From Larix kaempferi (lineage: Eukaryota > Streptophyta > Pinopsida > Pinales > Pinaceae): 64,000 nucleotides of DNA. The stretch covers positions 248,001 to 312,000 of the forward strand of contig BSBM01001439.1 of NCBI GenBank assembly GCA_027924585.1, written 5' to 3'. The notes under the pieces are model-generated. The model saw only the letters and a list, made by a program, of their open reading frames with translations. It was not told the origin of the DNA and made no database searches. Positions 35,141 through 45,779 of the stretch are shown here, one piece after another. The position numbers were made by a program, and so were the translations under genes. Each line of letters begins with the position of its first letter. Positions within the stretch are counted from its first letter, which is position 1.

Positions 35141-35869
35141 GGCATGGGAGTGGTCCCGACTAGAGTATTTGTCACATGAAACATAAGGAGAAAGTGGAAA
35201 AACACCCCTCGAGAGGGTTGATAGGCCTTGCAGTCATCAGGCCTGCCTTAGGTGGTTGTTTTTCTCCTCAATGGTGAAAGCTTAGTGTCAAGTGAGAGTG
35301 ATGGTGGAAATAAACATAATTGAACAAATGCAAAAATAAATTCCAACCACAACAGATGCAATATGGTGCAAAAGTGAGTGATATGTGCAATGTCGGTTTA
35401 GTGCAAGAGTCCCCACATGTAGGTTATTTTTAATGACATGTCAGTGAACTTGTATTTAAAAAGAAAAACAAGTGTAAATTCCCTAAAATATTTGCCACTA
35501 AGATACCTTGCGTCAAGTGTGGATAAGTGGTTCTTCCTGGACGGTATAGTGTCACCTCCATAAAAAGCTGAGTGGCTCTTTGGAGAGGGCAGGGAAACTA
35601 TACCTTGGATTTGACCTCCTTGGGCATGGTGCACTTCTTATCTGGGTTTTCCTTTAACACTTGTTGATAGCAGGATTTTGATAGTACCCTATAAGTCAAA
35701 AATGTTATGTTTCAAGCACCTAATGAAACTATATTGGTGGGCATTATTGGATGCCTAGCCCAATCAACCCTACCTAACTACAATGTTTCTTTGTGACCTC
35801 CTTTGGAGGATTTTAGTTGGCTGGAAATTTACAAAGTTGATTTTAAGGGTCTCGATTCACTTAATGAGT
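35141..35869. other. Probable leader of the minus-strand gypsy relic, no gene
   Basis: Lies 5' of gag on the minus strand. No primer-binding site or LTR end was found. Confidence 0.35.
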
Positions 35870-36245
35870 GTAAGGGAGGTATTTCACACTTACCTTCCTC
35901 TCGGATTCACCAATCTCACAAGAAGTGTGAGGTGAAGAGCATACTTGGAATGAAAGAGCTTTTAGGTCCCTTAGTGTGAGCTAGTGATGCAAACACATAT
36001 GAGGTAAGCAAATTGATCGTTGCACATTAACTAGAAGAGTGTAAAGTAAATGCTAATGGATATTTAAATTTTAACTCTAAAATATGCTAATGGTGCTTTG
36101 CAAAAACAAAGTGCTAATGAAGTAAAAGTGTACAATAGAGGTATTTCACACTTCTCGCCCCTTTCTTATTCACCAAGCTCATAAGAAGTGCAAGGTGAAG
36201 AGCATACTTGGGGAGATAAGAGTATTTAGGTCTTTGATTGTGTAA
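35870..36245. repeat. Diverged direct repeat, period about 262 bp
   Basis: GGTATTTCACACTT...ATTCACCAA, AGAAGTG and GGTGAAGAGCATACTTGG occur at about 35878-35975 and again at 36140-36240. Position upstream of the gypsy gag suggests a repeat-bearing leader or an old LTR. Confidence 0.75.
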
Positions 36246-38030
36246 AAAAAGTGGATTCTACACTACTTTAGCCTAAAAACATGCTAAGTAAACAAAGAAT
36301 CATGAGATGTCTTGAATACTAGTGACACCAACGAGGTCCGTTTGAAAGCCTCAAGGTTGGTTACCTAAGTAGATTTTAAGAGAGATGGACTTTTTACTTC
36401 CTAATCTTAGTCTAAGTGAGCTAATTACTATAAAAAGATGTAAGTATTGCAAGTTAATTAGTTCTAGTTCATTAGTGAGCAGCCATTGGGGATGCAAGAT
36501 TGTGAAAAACTAATAAAAAGCAAATAAAATGAGCAGCGGCGCGCAAAAAGAACAGACATGTGTGCAGTAGCGTGGTGAAAACACTCATTAGTGCATAATA
36601 GTGTGATTACAATGCAAAGAGGTCGTGCGGCCAATGAAAGACAAACTGCATGGGTAGAAGTCTGTTAAACTACATGGATAGTGCGACTATTTAAGGATTT
36701 TGTGTGCAAACAGCGCGTCCACAATGTTGATATCCATGTGAATGTTACAACATCTTTTTCGACCAAGAGGAGGCTAAATTTCTGGAATGAAGGGTATTGA
36801 CCTCTTCACCTGCAAAGGACGATATACCAAAAATTATCTACCTAACAATTAACAACCTAGTTAAGAGAAAATGGAAAAAATGAAGTGGTGTCGCCATAAA
36901 TACTGTTGTGGGAAATTATGCACAAAGGTGTGCAGCCTCTCCCAATTTGGGTGAAAGCCCCTGAGGTTGTTGACTAGGCCTAGTATTTAGAAATAGAAAG
37001 CAAATGTGATAACCCCAAAGTGGATCCTGCAAGGCTTTGTTATTGAAATAGAACAAAATAAAAACAAAAATAACTTTAAATGATAAAAGGGAACAAGAGA
37101 GTGCAAACCACAACAAAGAACCAATGCATGAACCACTCTAGATTTCCCAATGGTAAATAAAATACATGTAGTGTCACTTAGGAGCTGAAAGGTTCAAAGG
37201 GAAGCCAAAAATATCCCTTAGTGAGGCCTATTTTTTCCACACTAAATGCTAGATATCTCAAAGAATCAATGGAGAGAAGCACTTTCCCCTTGAAGAAAGG
37301 AAGCAAAAAAGCTTGGAGAATGCCAAAAAATATGAAACAAATGGGCTATGAGCAATATCCAATACAATTTTTGCAGCATAACCTTGCTCTTGGTTTCTCC
37401 ACTAAGATGCATGCCCATGGATCCCTTTTATAGGCCAAGAGGTGGCCAAGAAACAACTAGATCCAAGTGTGAACCCCATCACCTCATGAACTAGCTTCAA
37501 GGTACACAATGGGGGATTTTGAAAGCAATCCATCATGTTGAGAAGACAAGTTCGAATTTGTGTTGGTGATGGGATTTTATGAACCTTTAATGCACAGCTG
37601 GTGGTTGAGATCTCATCATTTTGACACTCGCTTGAATATCGAAGGTAAATCTGCGTAGGGGTCGCATGGGAACATAACTGGTAATATGCACATTTGCGCA
37701 CCTTAACAGAGGTTAGGTCGCGTGGTCCTATATTTTGACAGTTATTTAGCATTTATGGACTCATATTACTTCTTGGATCCGATGAGGATGTCTTTGGTGG
37801 ACTACATGTTATATGTTGATGACACCTTACTGTGTGAATTGCAAAAATGTCACATGTGTGCAAGATTTCTATGTTAACATGCAATGATCAACTCTTCTCC
37901 ATAGGCTAGAATGATAGATTGCTCGATGATGGAATGAATGAAGAATAACCAGAGTGTATGAATTCCTCCCTTGATAGGGAGATATAGATACACCTCTCCA
38001 GGATTGAGTTACTGGACCCCATAACTTCAT
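36246..38030. other. No gene seen
   Basis: Only short open frames on both strands (up to 116 codons, minus, 37402-37752), without recognised motifs. Confidence 0.4.
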
Positions 38031-38037
38031 TAACTAG

Positions 38038-38180
38038 ATGACAGACTCACTGATAGGCTACTGCGCCATCCCTTACTAACAGGCTATTGCGCCATCCCTT
38101 ACTAACAGGCTGACTGACAGACTCATTGATAGTATATTGTGCCATACCTTACTGATAAGCTGACTTATTGATTAATTGAC
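38038..38180. repeat. Short minisatellite, about 33-bp units
   Basis: GGCTAYTGCGCCATCCCTTA and CTAACAGGCT phrases recur at about 38056, 38086 and, diverged, 38136, mixed with TGACAGACTCAYTGATAG copies at 38039 and 38113. About four units. Confidence 0.8.
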
Positions 38181-38506
38181 AGAAGGTAACTCAGACCCAC
38201 ACCCTCCTTTCCCCAAGACGATAATTGTTTCAACTACCTTCCTCTTGGAAGCATTAAATTATTGGGGCGCATGAATCAAAATAACATATGACAGCCCATA
38301 AGTCTTCTCTAGGACACTTGGCTCTCATCTATTGACTTCATGGATTCAGTATTTCCTTCCCTAACCCTAGGATAATCATGCCCCTTGCTCTTGTTGCTTT
38401 CAGGCAGTCAACGGTGGATTTATTTATTATTATCTTGCACATGTACATCTTATTTACAATATCACTGCACTTACCTATGCATGGTTCTCTTACCATATCA
38501 CTTGCT

Positions 38507-38526
38507 CACACACACACACACACACA
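38507..38526. repeat. (CA)n microsatellite
   Basis: Ten CA units. Confidence 0.97.
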
Positions 38527-38699
38527 TTTGGGATATCCATGGTAGGGCCTTCGCCTTGGGCTCCTCACCATGTTCCTTACAATTGTCGCAGACATTACAT
38601 TATTTACATGATTGTGTCAAGAATCAAAACAAGGGACATTAAAGGAAATGCCATATAGCCCACATGCTAGACACAAAATTAAGTGATTGGATCTCAGAA

Positions 38700-39200
38700 G
38701 TAATTTCAATAAATGCTCCTTCTAATATTAGTGTGTAAAATAAGAAAAACAACCCTCAAAATTGGCAAATTGGGAAGGAAGAGAAAGAGTTCAAACAATG
38801 ATTTTCTCAACAATGTAAACACACAAAAAATAATAACGAAGCATCCAAAAGGAATCTAGGGGTGGTAGGTGCAAGGGGGGTCATATATGATCCTAAAGGA
38901 ACTCGGGAAATCATCTTTGACTATGGATTAAGAACAACAACAAATAATTAGGCAAAGACTTATGCTCTTCTTCAAGTCGTAAAGATGGAAATTTCATCAA
39001 ATATATAGGCCATGTTTGTCTTTAGAGACTCCTTGATTCTTATTCAATATCTAAATAAGAACTCTCTTCCAATAGATGACACTCTTGTGGGAATCATTGC
39101 AAGAATAAGGTAGGAAACTCAAATGTTTGATGATGTCCAATTGTAACCATATTCTAAGGGCATTGAATCCAGAAGCAAACTAATTATCTAGTTAGGCCTC
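38700..39200 (+). pseudogene. LINE RNase H fragment
   Basis: A plus-strand frame from about 38855 reads ASKRNLGVVGARGVIYDPKG, then IIFDYGLRTTTNN, a stop, AKTYALLQVVKMEISSN, VFRDSLILIQYLNKNSLPID and GIIARIR, matching the RNase H that ends plant L1-type LINEs. Usual active-site positions are altered: the DGAS start reads NEAS, and the glutamate of the NN.AE..AL motif is a lysine. Only this domain survives. Confidence 0.7.
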
Positions 39201-39609
39201 TAGTCTTGAAGAAGTCTATTTGATAATAAAAAAATGGGTATTTTGTTTTCAATCCTATCCCCTAAGTTATTCACCTCCTCATTAATTTGTAGTATGGAAA
39301 GGATATGTTGGAAGTTCATTTACTCCCATGTATGGTGAAGGGACATAACATTAAAACTTTCCCTAACTTCACACATGTCTTTGCTTCATCATCTCCAACA
39401 TATTGAAGTCATCGATCATCGATAGGATGATGAATATGGGATTTATGTTTTAGCAGTTCGAGCTCGACTGCTATAGTGAAAGAAGGAGGTCGTTGATCAA
39501 TTTGTGAATTCTATGGTCATGTTCCTATCCATCTAATTCTAGTTCTAATTGGGGGTTTGGGAACTTCCATTTTAATTGGGGTTTGTGTGTATTTTGGGAA
39601 ATCGTGTAA

Positions 39610-40028
39610 TGTCATTCCTCCAATTGTCATAGAGATATTCAGGAAATTCGATGGTTTCTAAGTTGGAAAGAGGACATAATAAATGGAAATCGAACCTTGA
39701 TATTCTCAATTACTACAAAATATTATGAATTAGAGCATCAATAGACCTCTTTAGATACCATAATTATGGACATTTTGGTTAAGAAGAAGAGTAAAATTCA
39801 AGAATTTGAGGAGGATTATGCCAAGCTCAAATATATTGTGGCATTTCTCAACTACGATTCAATATCCTCAGTGGAAGATATGCATACTCTAGTTGGCTCT
39901 TTTCCCATCAAATTCAAGGATGAAGAAGTTGTTCACCATATTTAGGAGGGTATACAGATACACAAACAAGATTCACTATCCTCAAATCATGCCCATGATA
40001 ATTTTATGAGCAAGTGTGCCTTCTCCTA
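39610..40028 (+). pseudogene. Unrecognised coding-like relic, about 135 codons
   Basis: One plus-strand frame reads RDIQEIRWFLSWKEDIINGN near 39620, continues to KKKSKIQEFEEDYAKLKYIV near 39783 and VEDMHTLVGSFPIKFKDEEV near 39870, and ends with a stop at 40026-40028. Two internal stops (about 39741 and 39942) break it. The charged, helical composition and frame length suggest a lost ORF. No family was recognised. It lies 400 bp downstream of the LINE RNase H fragment on the same strand but does not resemble a known LINE domain. Confidence 0.35.
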
Positions 40029-41354
40029 ATCTAGTATCATTTTTATTTTTTGTGAGTTTGTGTTGTTGTTAGTGGTCTTTTGTAGAATATACTCTACTAA
40101 GTCTTCTAGGCCAAGATATGTAGGAACAAATGGAGCAGTATAGGCTAAATAGAGTTGCCATTTTAGAGTGAAAATTCTTGAAATTTTATGCTCTCATTTT
40201 GTACTCTAACAATATTCATCTTAGCTACATCTTTTTATATTATAAAATTTAATTATTTATGTTAAAAAAAGTAAGGTAACATAAGATAATGTTAATGGCA
40301 TCTTGTGGAGAATCTACGGTAGGTAAATTCATGTTGTCAATGTTTCGAGCCATTCTTGGCTCATCATCAGGACATTAGCGATGCCTGAGAAGATCTTCTC
40401 CCTCCCTCGTCAATTATTTATATGGAATAGTCAAAAGGTTTAGGAGCCGACTCTAGGTTTTTTGTAGATCAAATTTGTTCTGATTTTAATAGTTTTAGTT
40501 TGTATTGATTTTAATGTCTAGTTTAATAATAGTTGTTTGTTTGATTAGATCAAGTTTTCAGGTTTTCTTGGTTTTCTAAAGTTTTTTATTAATAACAAAG
40601 ATAAATAATTGAAGTTTTTTAATTAATATTAATTTAGAAATTGTAAGATAATGTTATTAATTTCCAATGAAGAGGATTAGCTACTTCCTCGCTTATATAT
40701 GGTCTTAGTTACATCTATCTAAAACTATTTTATATCATGATGCTTGAACCACAACAAGTGGCAGTGATGTGGCTAGAAGGGAAGCAAAGGGGGTTTTTTT
40801 ACAATTCCAACTTTGGGAGGACAAATCTCTTTGTATTATGAAATATTAGCATGAAACTTCATCATGATTTTCTTGAAAAAACTGAGATTAAAATCCTTAG
40901 TAGTATAAGGCATAGGAATATCCATAACATGGCTTTTTTGGTTGATTATGTTTCTTACTAGAGTAGTTTTGACTAGATGGGATGAAACATATTCATAATG
41001 ACCTTATATTTGATGGAATATTGACCTTATATTTTACTATCTCTCCTTCTATACATTGGGAAGTGGTGTATGAATGGACAAGTCAATTATGTTATTAATC
41101 TTTAATTCCTAGCCATGATTAATATGTTTCTTTTTTTAATACGAGCACATTAGAATTCTGACATTATAATGACAAGATTGTTATAGTGATGACAATGCAA
41201 CCTTTTTTTTGTTGGTGATGCATCATAATATTTATGACCTTTTCCAAATTTCAGTAGCATAGTGTTGGCATGGCATTCTATCACATACTACTATTTGGAC
41301 TTATTCTTTGTAACCATGTCGGCATGATGTCGTAACACCAATGCTTATTTGGAG
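40029..41354. other. AT-rich, no gene seen
   Basis: No open frame of note and no recognised element end. Confidence 0.45.
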
Positions 41355-41645
41355 AAAATGTGGCCAACCAACCAACACATGGTAATTTTTTGTCTGAATA
41401 GAGTTAGGGTGATTTCAAAACACTGTTAACCATCTAGCAAAAAAACGGCCTACAAACCAACATGTGGAGCCATTTCTCATCGGAGTTATGTCAAACTAGG
41501 GTTGGAATATCAACAACATTTTGATACAAAAGTTGCCAACAAACCAACACATAGAGGCCTTCATCATCATAGGTATCTTGATATCTCATTGGAATAACAA
41601 TGGCCATTTGTCAAAAGAACTGACAACAGAGTAACACCTAGACAC
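41355..41645. repeat. Degenerate tandem repeat, period about 85-90 bp
   Basis: GGCCAACCAACCAACACATGG (about 41361), GGCCTACAAACCAACATGTGG (about 41448), TTGCCAACAAACCAACACATAG (about 41533) and a diverged AACTGACAACAGAGTAACACCTAG (about 41617) are followed by similar TTTTCATC/GGAGTTAT stretches. Confidence 0.75.
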
Positions 41646-41647
41646 TT

Positions 41648-41926
41648 GAGATTGTTAGATTTTTGAAGAAAGATTGACACTTAAAATTTTCTATGTGCTT
41701 ACGAAAAAATGCTTTTGACATTGAAAAGTTTCTTATTCTAATGTGATTATGAAAAAATGAGTGTCAAAATCATGTCAAAATTGTATCCAAATGAGATTGT
41801 TAGATTTCTGAAGAAAGATTGACACTTAAAATTTTCTATGTGCTTACGAAAAAATGCTTTTGACATTGAAAAGTTTCTTATTCTAATGTGATTATGAAAA
41901 TATTAGTGTCAAAATTGTATCCAAAT
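41648..41926. repeat. 145/134-bp tandem duplication
   Basis: Units start GAGATTGTTAGATTT at 41648 and 41793. They are nearly identical; the second lacks 11 bp near its end. Adjacent to the degenerate array but unrelated in sequence. Confidence 0.95.
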
Positions 41927-42039
41927 GTAGTGATGTCATTGTCATCATCTAAAGAAAAGGAACCAGAACATGAGCAATAGTAGAAAATTTGGGAGTAGAA
42001 GATGGCATAATCGTTGAAGATGCTTGTGGGGTGAAAATG

Positions 42040-42271
42040 GCACAAATGTTAAATTAGGCACATAGGACAAGATATCTTCATCCAAATTGACATCAATTGT
42101 AATAATAATCTAATTGTACAAGGTTGAAGAAGTCTACAACCTTTGACATCTTTATAACATCCAACAAAAATGCACTTTTGACTCTTAGGCTATAATGTTT
42201 TCCTTTTCTCATCAAGAATGTGATCCCATGCTTCACTTCTAAACACATGAAAGTGGAATACATCTAGGTTA
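42040..42271 (-). pseudogene. Copia fragment after the integrase core
   Basis: On the minus strand one frame reads VFHFHVFRSEAWDHILDEKR and then PKSQKCIFVGCYKDVKGCRL, corresponding to the conserved VFG...K.EKC.FVGY.....GY segment that follows copia integrase. Open for about 70 codons. Its start overlaps in protein position with the end of the fragment at 43102-43862. Confidence 0.75.
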
Positions 42272-43150
42272 AGGATTTGAGTGTGTAAGTTTTCATAATG
42301 AGTAATAATTATTAAAAATTGATGTATTGCAATGTTTCCCTAAAAAAGATTAAATAAATAAAGGTAACATTTCAAGTGGACACTCCACCTATCATCAATG
42401 GATCTAGAAAAAGTTGTAAGTAAGAGAAAAGAGTGAGGTAATTTTTATAAAGGGGGAGGAAAGAAGCCATTAGAATATGGATAGTAGTCAGTATTAATAA
42501 AAAGAATGAGTCAAAAAAAGGAAATTAATAATAATTAATAACAAAAGTTAATGTTTAGTTAGCAAGAAGTTTAAAGAGAGAAAAAATAAATATGATTAGT
42601 ATAAAGATAGGAAAAAAATGTAGGATAAAATGGAAAAGTATAACACGTGCCATTAGAACTTGAGAATAAAGTATCTTAATTATTAAAGGAAGCTTGGGTC
42701 TAAACTTAAGGGAAGAGGAGAAATTAGGGATATAATTAGGAAATGGGGAAGAAATTTCAAAAAAATATTGGTTAGAGATGGACTAAGGAAGAATTAAAAA
42801 TTAAAACTTGTGAAGACTAATTAGGAATGTTAGGAAGAGGATCTAGTATATTCGTGCCTGAAGAACCTAGTGGACAATATTGAAGAAAGCCAAAGGACAA
42901 GGTAAAAGGGGGAGGAATGAAATAGGATAGGAAAAAAAAAGGTTTAATAAATACGAGGAATGAGAAAATATGTAAAGAGGAAATGAGAACCATAAGATCA
43001 TTAAGGAAGAGGTATCAAGAAATATGTAGGATTACAAAGGATGAATCAAGAAGGAAAATAAGAAAAAAGTGGGTAGAAGGGGTAATGATAAAGACTATGG
43101 ATTAAGGGACATTTCTAAACTCTAACAATATAGTGCAGTCTAGAAATCTT
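42272..43150 (+). other. Purine-rich, strand-asymmetric insertion-like tract
   Basis: The plus strand is dominated by A and G (for example GGGGGAGGAAAGAAG and AAAGAGAGAAAAAATAAA) for about 700 bp, and there is no coding frame. It separates two copia fragments and is bordered by GTGGAATACATCTAGGTTAA (about 42253) and ATGGATTACATCTAGTTTAA (about 43157), which match at 17 of 20 positions. That could be an old target-site duplication of an unknown insertion, or simply the same copia codons present twice. Confidence 0.45.
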
Positions 43151-43862
43151 GAATAATGGATTACATCTAGTTTAATGTTACTCCATGCTTCTTTTGGTGT
43201 TATATATTTTAAATCCTTTATGGAAGTGTAGTTAAATTTGTATATGGTACAATAAATGGCTTTCACCCAAAAATGAGGACTTGATCCGTTAGATTGGATC
43301 ATGCAATTTACCATTTCTTTTAATTTGAAATTCTTTTGCTCGGAAACACCATTTTTTGTGGTGTATATGGAACAATATGTTGCATCTTAATGCCCTGTGT
43401 AGTGTAATAACTTGCAAAAAAATTAACATATTCACCTCCATTATATGTTCTGAACTTCTGAAGTGGTTGTCCATATTGTTTTTCTATAAGGGTGTTGTAG
43501 GCAAAAAACATGTCAAAATATTCACTCTTAATTTTTAAGAAATAAATCCAAGTGCATTTAGAAAAGTCATCAAGAAAATTTAAGTAGTACTTGAACCCAA
43601 ATAAAGAAGTAGAAGAAAGAAAACCACAATAATCACTACAAAACTTATGCAAGGATGTTGAGGCATGTTGAGAGGCACATTTGCCAAGTCCCTATGATTT
43701 TTTTGGGGAACACACCCAAAACAAACATTGTCTTTGCAAGAAATGAAGGAAGACTCATCACCACATTTTATTACATAGTTGTTTCAATAAGCAATAGTTT
43801 AGATGACCAAATCACTCATGCCAAAGTTTACTCATGCCATCTCTATGAATAATAAAAGTTCA
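43102..43862 (-). pseudogene. Copia pre-integrase and integrase fragment
   Basis: Minus-strand order: LWHE, a stop, FGHLNYCLLKQLCNKMW (the GAG-pre-integrase region, about 43830-43770), then from 43652 YYLNFLDDFSKCTWIYFLK, KFRTYNGGEYVNFF (the second catalytic Asp of integrase, normally SDNGGEY, is Tyr here) and QHIVPYTPQK, followed by a shifted frame with KEAWSNIKLDV to 43102. Frameshifts occur after TPQK and near 43650. It ends abruptly at 43862 beside a CACTA-like sequence. Confidence 0.85.
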
Positions 43863-43877
43863 CACTACAAGGAAAAC
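43863..43877 (+). mobile_element. CACTA-like terminus
   Basis: CACTACAAGGAAAAC is close to the CACTACAAGAAAAAC-type ends of plant CACTA elements and begins exactly where copia homology stops. No opposite end, TSD pair or transposase was found within reach. Confidence 0.3.
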
Positions 43878-44340
43878 ATATTTTGGAAAATATTTTTGTG
43901 GATACTTTTAGTGTTACATGATTGGAAAAAATATTATAAAAAAGAAACTCCATTAAAACCTCTTCAATTGTAGCATAGGTTTTAATGTATTTTTACTATA
44001 ACTAAAAATTATGGATGGCTATAGGTTTTGGCAAAGGTTCTTTTTCCATTGCACTTATAATGATAATGCTCACTAGTCTACTATTATTTTATATGCATTA
44101 GGGATTCAATGTGTGTGTGTGTGTTTTTATAATTATGAACAAATATTCATGGAACAATGGTTCTTGGAGCTCTCCACAAACCCTTAGGGCATTTAGAGGA
44201 CTTAAAATCCTCATACTCTACCCCAACTAGGGTCCACCGGCCTGTCCCATCCACTCATCCTCGTGATGTCTCATCCCTCAAGGATGTCAGTTCCACTCTT
44301 CCCTTGGACCCATCCTCCATTCATCCCCATGCCTAGTTAT
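43878..44340. other. No gene; short GT repeat near 44110-44126
   Basis: AT-rich up to about 44150, then pyrimidine-rich sequence leading into the LINE, probably its 5' untranslated region. Confidence 0.4.
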
Positions 44341-45715
44341 TCATCACACCTCCCCTCATCATGAACACGACAGCCCACACCCCTCTTGTTTACTCCTCCA
44401 TACATATAGACTTTTCACAACATAGGTCTATGGTGTCTCCTCCCCTCCACGCAAAAACTCCATCATCAGTGGTTCCCCAACTCCAATATCGAAGGAAATG
44501 CCATCGCAAGCGAATGCCAAGGTGCATTAAGCGCTACACGAGCAAGATGAAGGTGATCATTAACCCGACGCTCTTTCATGATAAAGTACTCCTCTACACG
44601 GAGCAAGCCCTCATTGGTATATTTCATGTCCGTCGTTTCAATGAAGAAGACCAAAAAAACTGTACGGCCTGAACTTGGGAGCATATTCTAGGATATTCCC
44701 TGCTCAATCACGCAAGCGCCCATGGATACATCACATTCATTTTCAACTCAATTGAAGATAGGGAATGAATAGCCATGGAGGGTCCTTGGTTTTGGGGGAA
44801 TTTAGCTCTAACACTTTTTCATTGTCATGTTGGGTTAGACCTAATAAGAGAACAGATCCAAACTATGGTGCTATGGGTGAAATTACCAAGTCTCCCACTA
44901 GAATTTTGGGAAACTTTGGTTTTCAAGATTATGGGGATTCTTTGGGGAAGTTCGTGAAGGTTGCACTAGAAACTGAGAGCAAAACAAAAACATCGGTGGC
45001 CTCAATTTGTGTAGAGATGGATATAGATCGGGATCTTCCATATGTGATAATGTTGGAACCAAGTGAATACCATTACATGTAACCACTCTACTACAAAAAC
45101 ATTCCATTCTAGTGCAACAATTGTAAATCTCGTGGGCATTTATAGATTAGATGTCCATTTGGAAAACCATTTGAATAAATAGGAGGCACTCAATTGATAA
45201 TGAGCCCATATGAATTTAAGAGGCGAAGGGAAAAAGGAAATTACAACACCTATATGTTGAGCATGAAATCCTCAAGGAAACCCAGGCCAAAATCGACAAT
45301 GAGGTAGCTAAGGTAAATGCCCAACTTATGGCTAGGCTTACAGAATTGGAGGACCGACTTATAGTTGGCACATCACTGTCCGAATCACTTCCAAGGACAG
45401 CATGCTCAGATCAGTCACAAAAATGGCACTCTCCTTCTCCTTTGGTATCGTCTCCTTCCTCACATTCTCCATCAAAAGAATCAGTCCATTCAGACTCGGA
45501 AGAATTTATTCCACTAGGGGAATCCTTAAGGAATTTCTCCTCAAGTAACATTGCATCTCTTTCTTTCAGGCAACGTTGCCTCACCAGATCCCAATCCAAA
45601 TTAGATATAGATCAGTCAAGGGGTCTTAGTCAAACTTTATCTTGCATTATTCCATCTACCTCTGGAAGAAAATCAAACTTGAGACATGTGATTTGCAATG
45701 TAGAGAAATAAGTCC
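44341..45715 (+). pseudogene. LINE ORF1 (DUF4283-like region and zinc knuckle), broken
   Basis: The first part (44361-44672) is basic and ends ALIGIFHVRRFNEEDQKNC. Then come EGPWFWGNLALTLFHCH and VLWVKLPSLPLEFWETLVF (about 44775-44920), the tryptophan-rich core shared by plant LINE ORF1 proteins, and, after a frameshift, KVALETESKTKTSVASICVE. A CCHC-type knuckle CNNCKSRGHL.IRC (45116-45155) is interrupted by a stop. The C-terminal part (45328-45711) is Ser-rich. It is an RNA-binding chaperone for LINE RNA by family knowledge. At least two frameshifts and several stops rule out a functional product. Confidence 0.75.
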
Positions 45716-45779
45716 TCGCGGGCACACAATAAACAATATCTAGGGTCCTTAATAGAGCAACCCTCTCAAGGGTGAAGAA

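Noticed and set aside
37402-37752. 116-codon minus-strand frame
   Set aside because: No motif and no splice or promoter context; length not exceptional for a window of this size.
38385-38642. 85-codon Leu-rich frame suggesting a membrane peptide
   Set aside because: Runs across a (CA)n microsatellite giving His-Thr repeats; no start context or homology.
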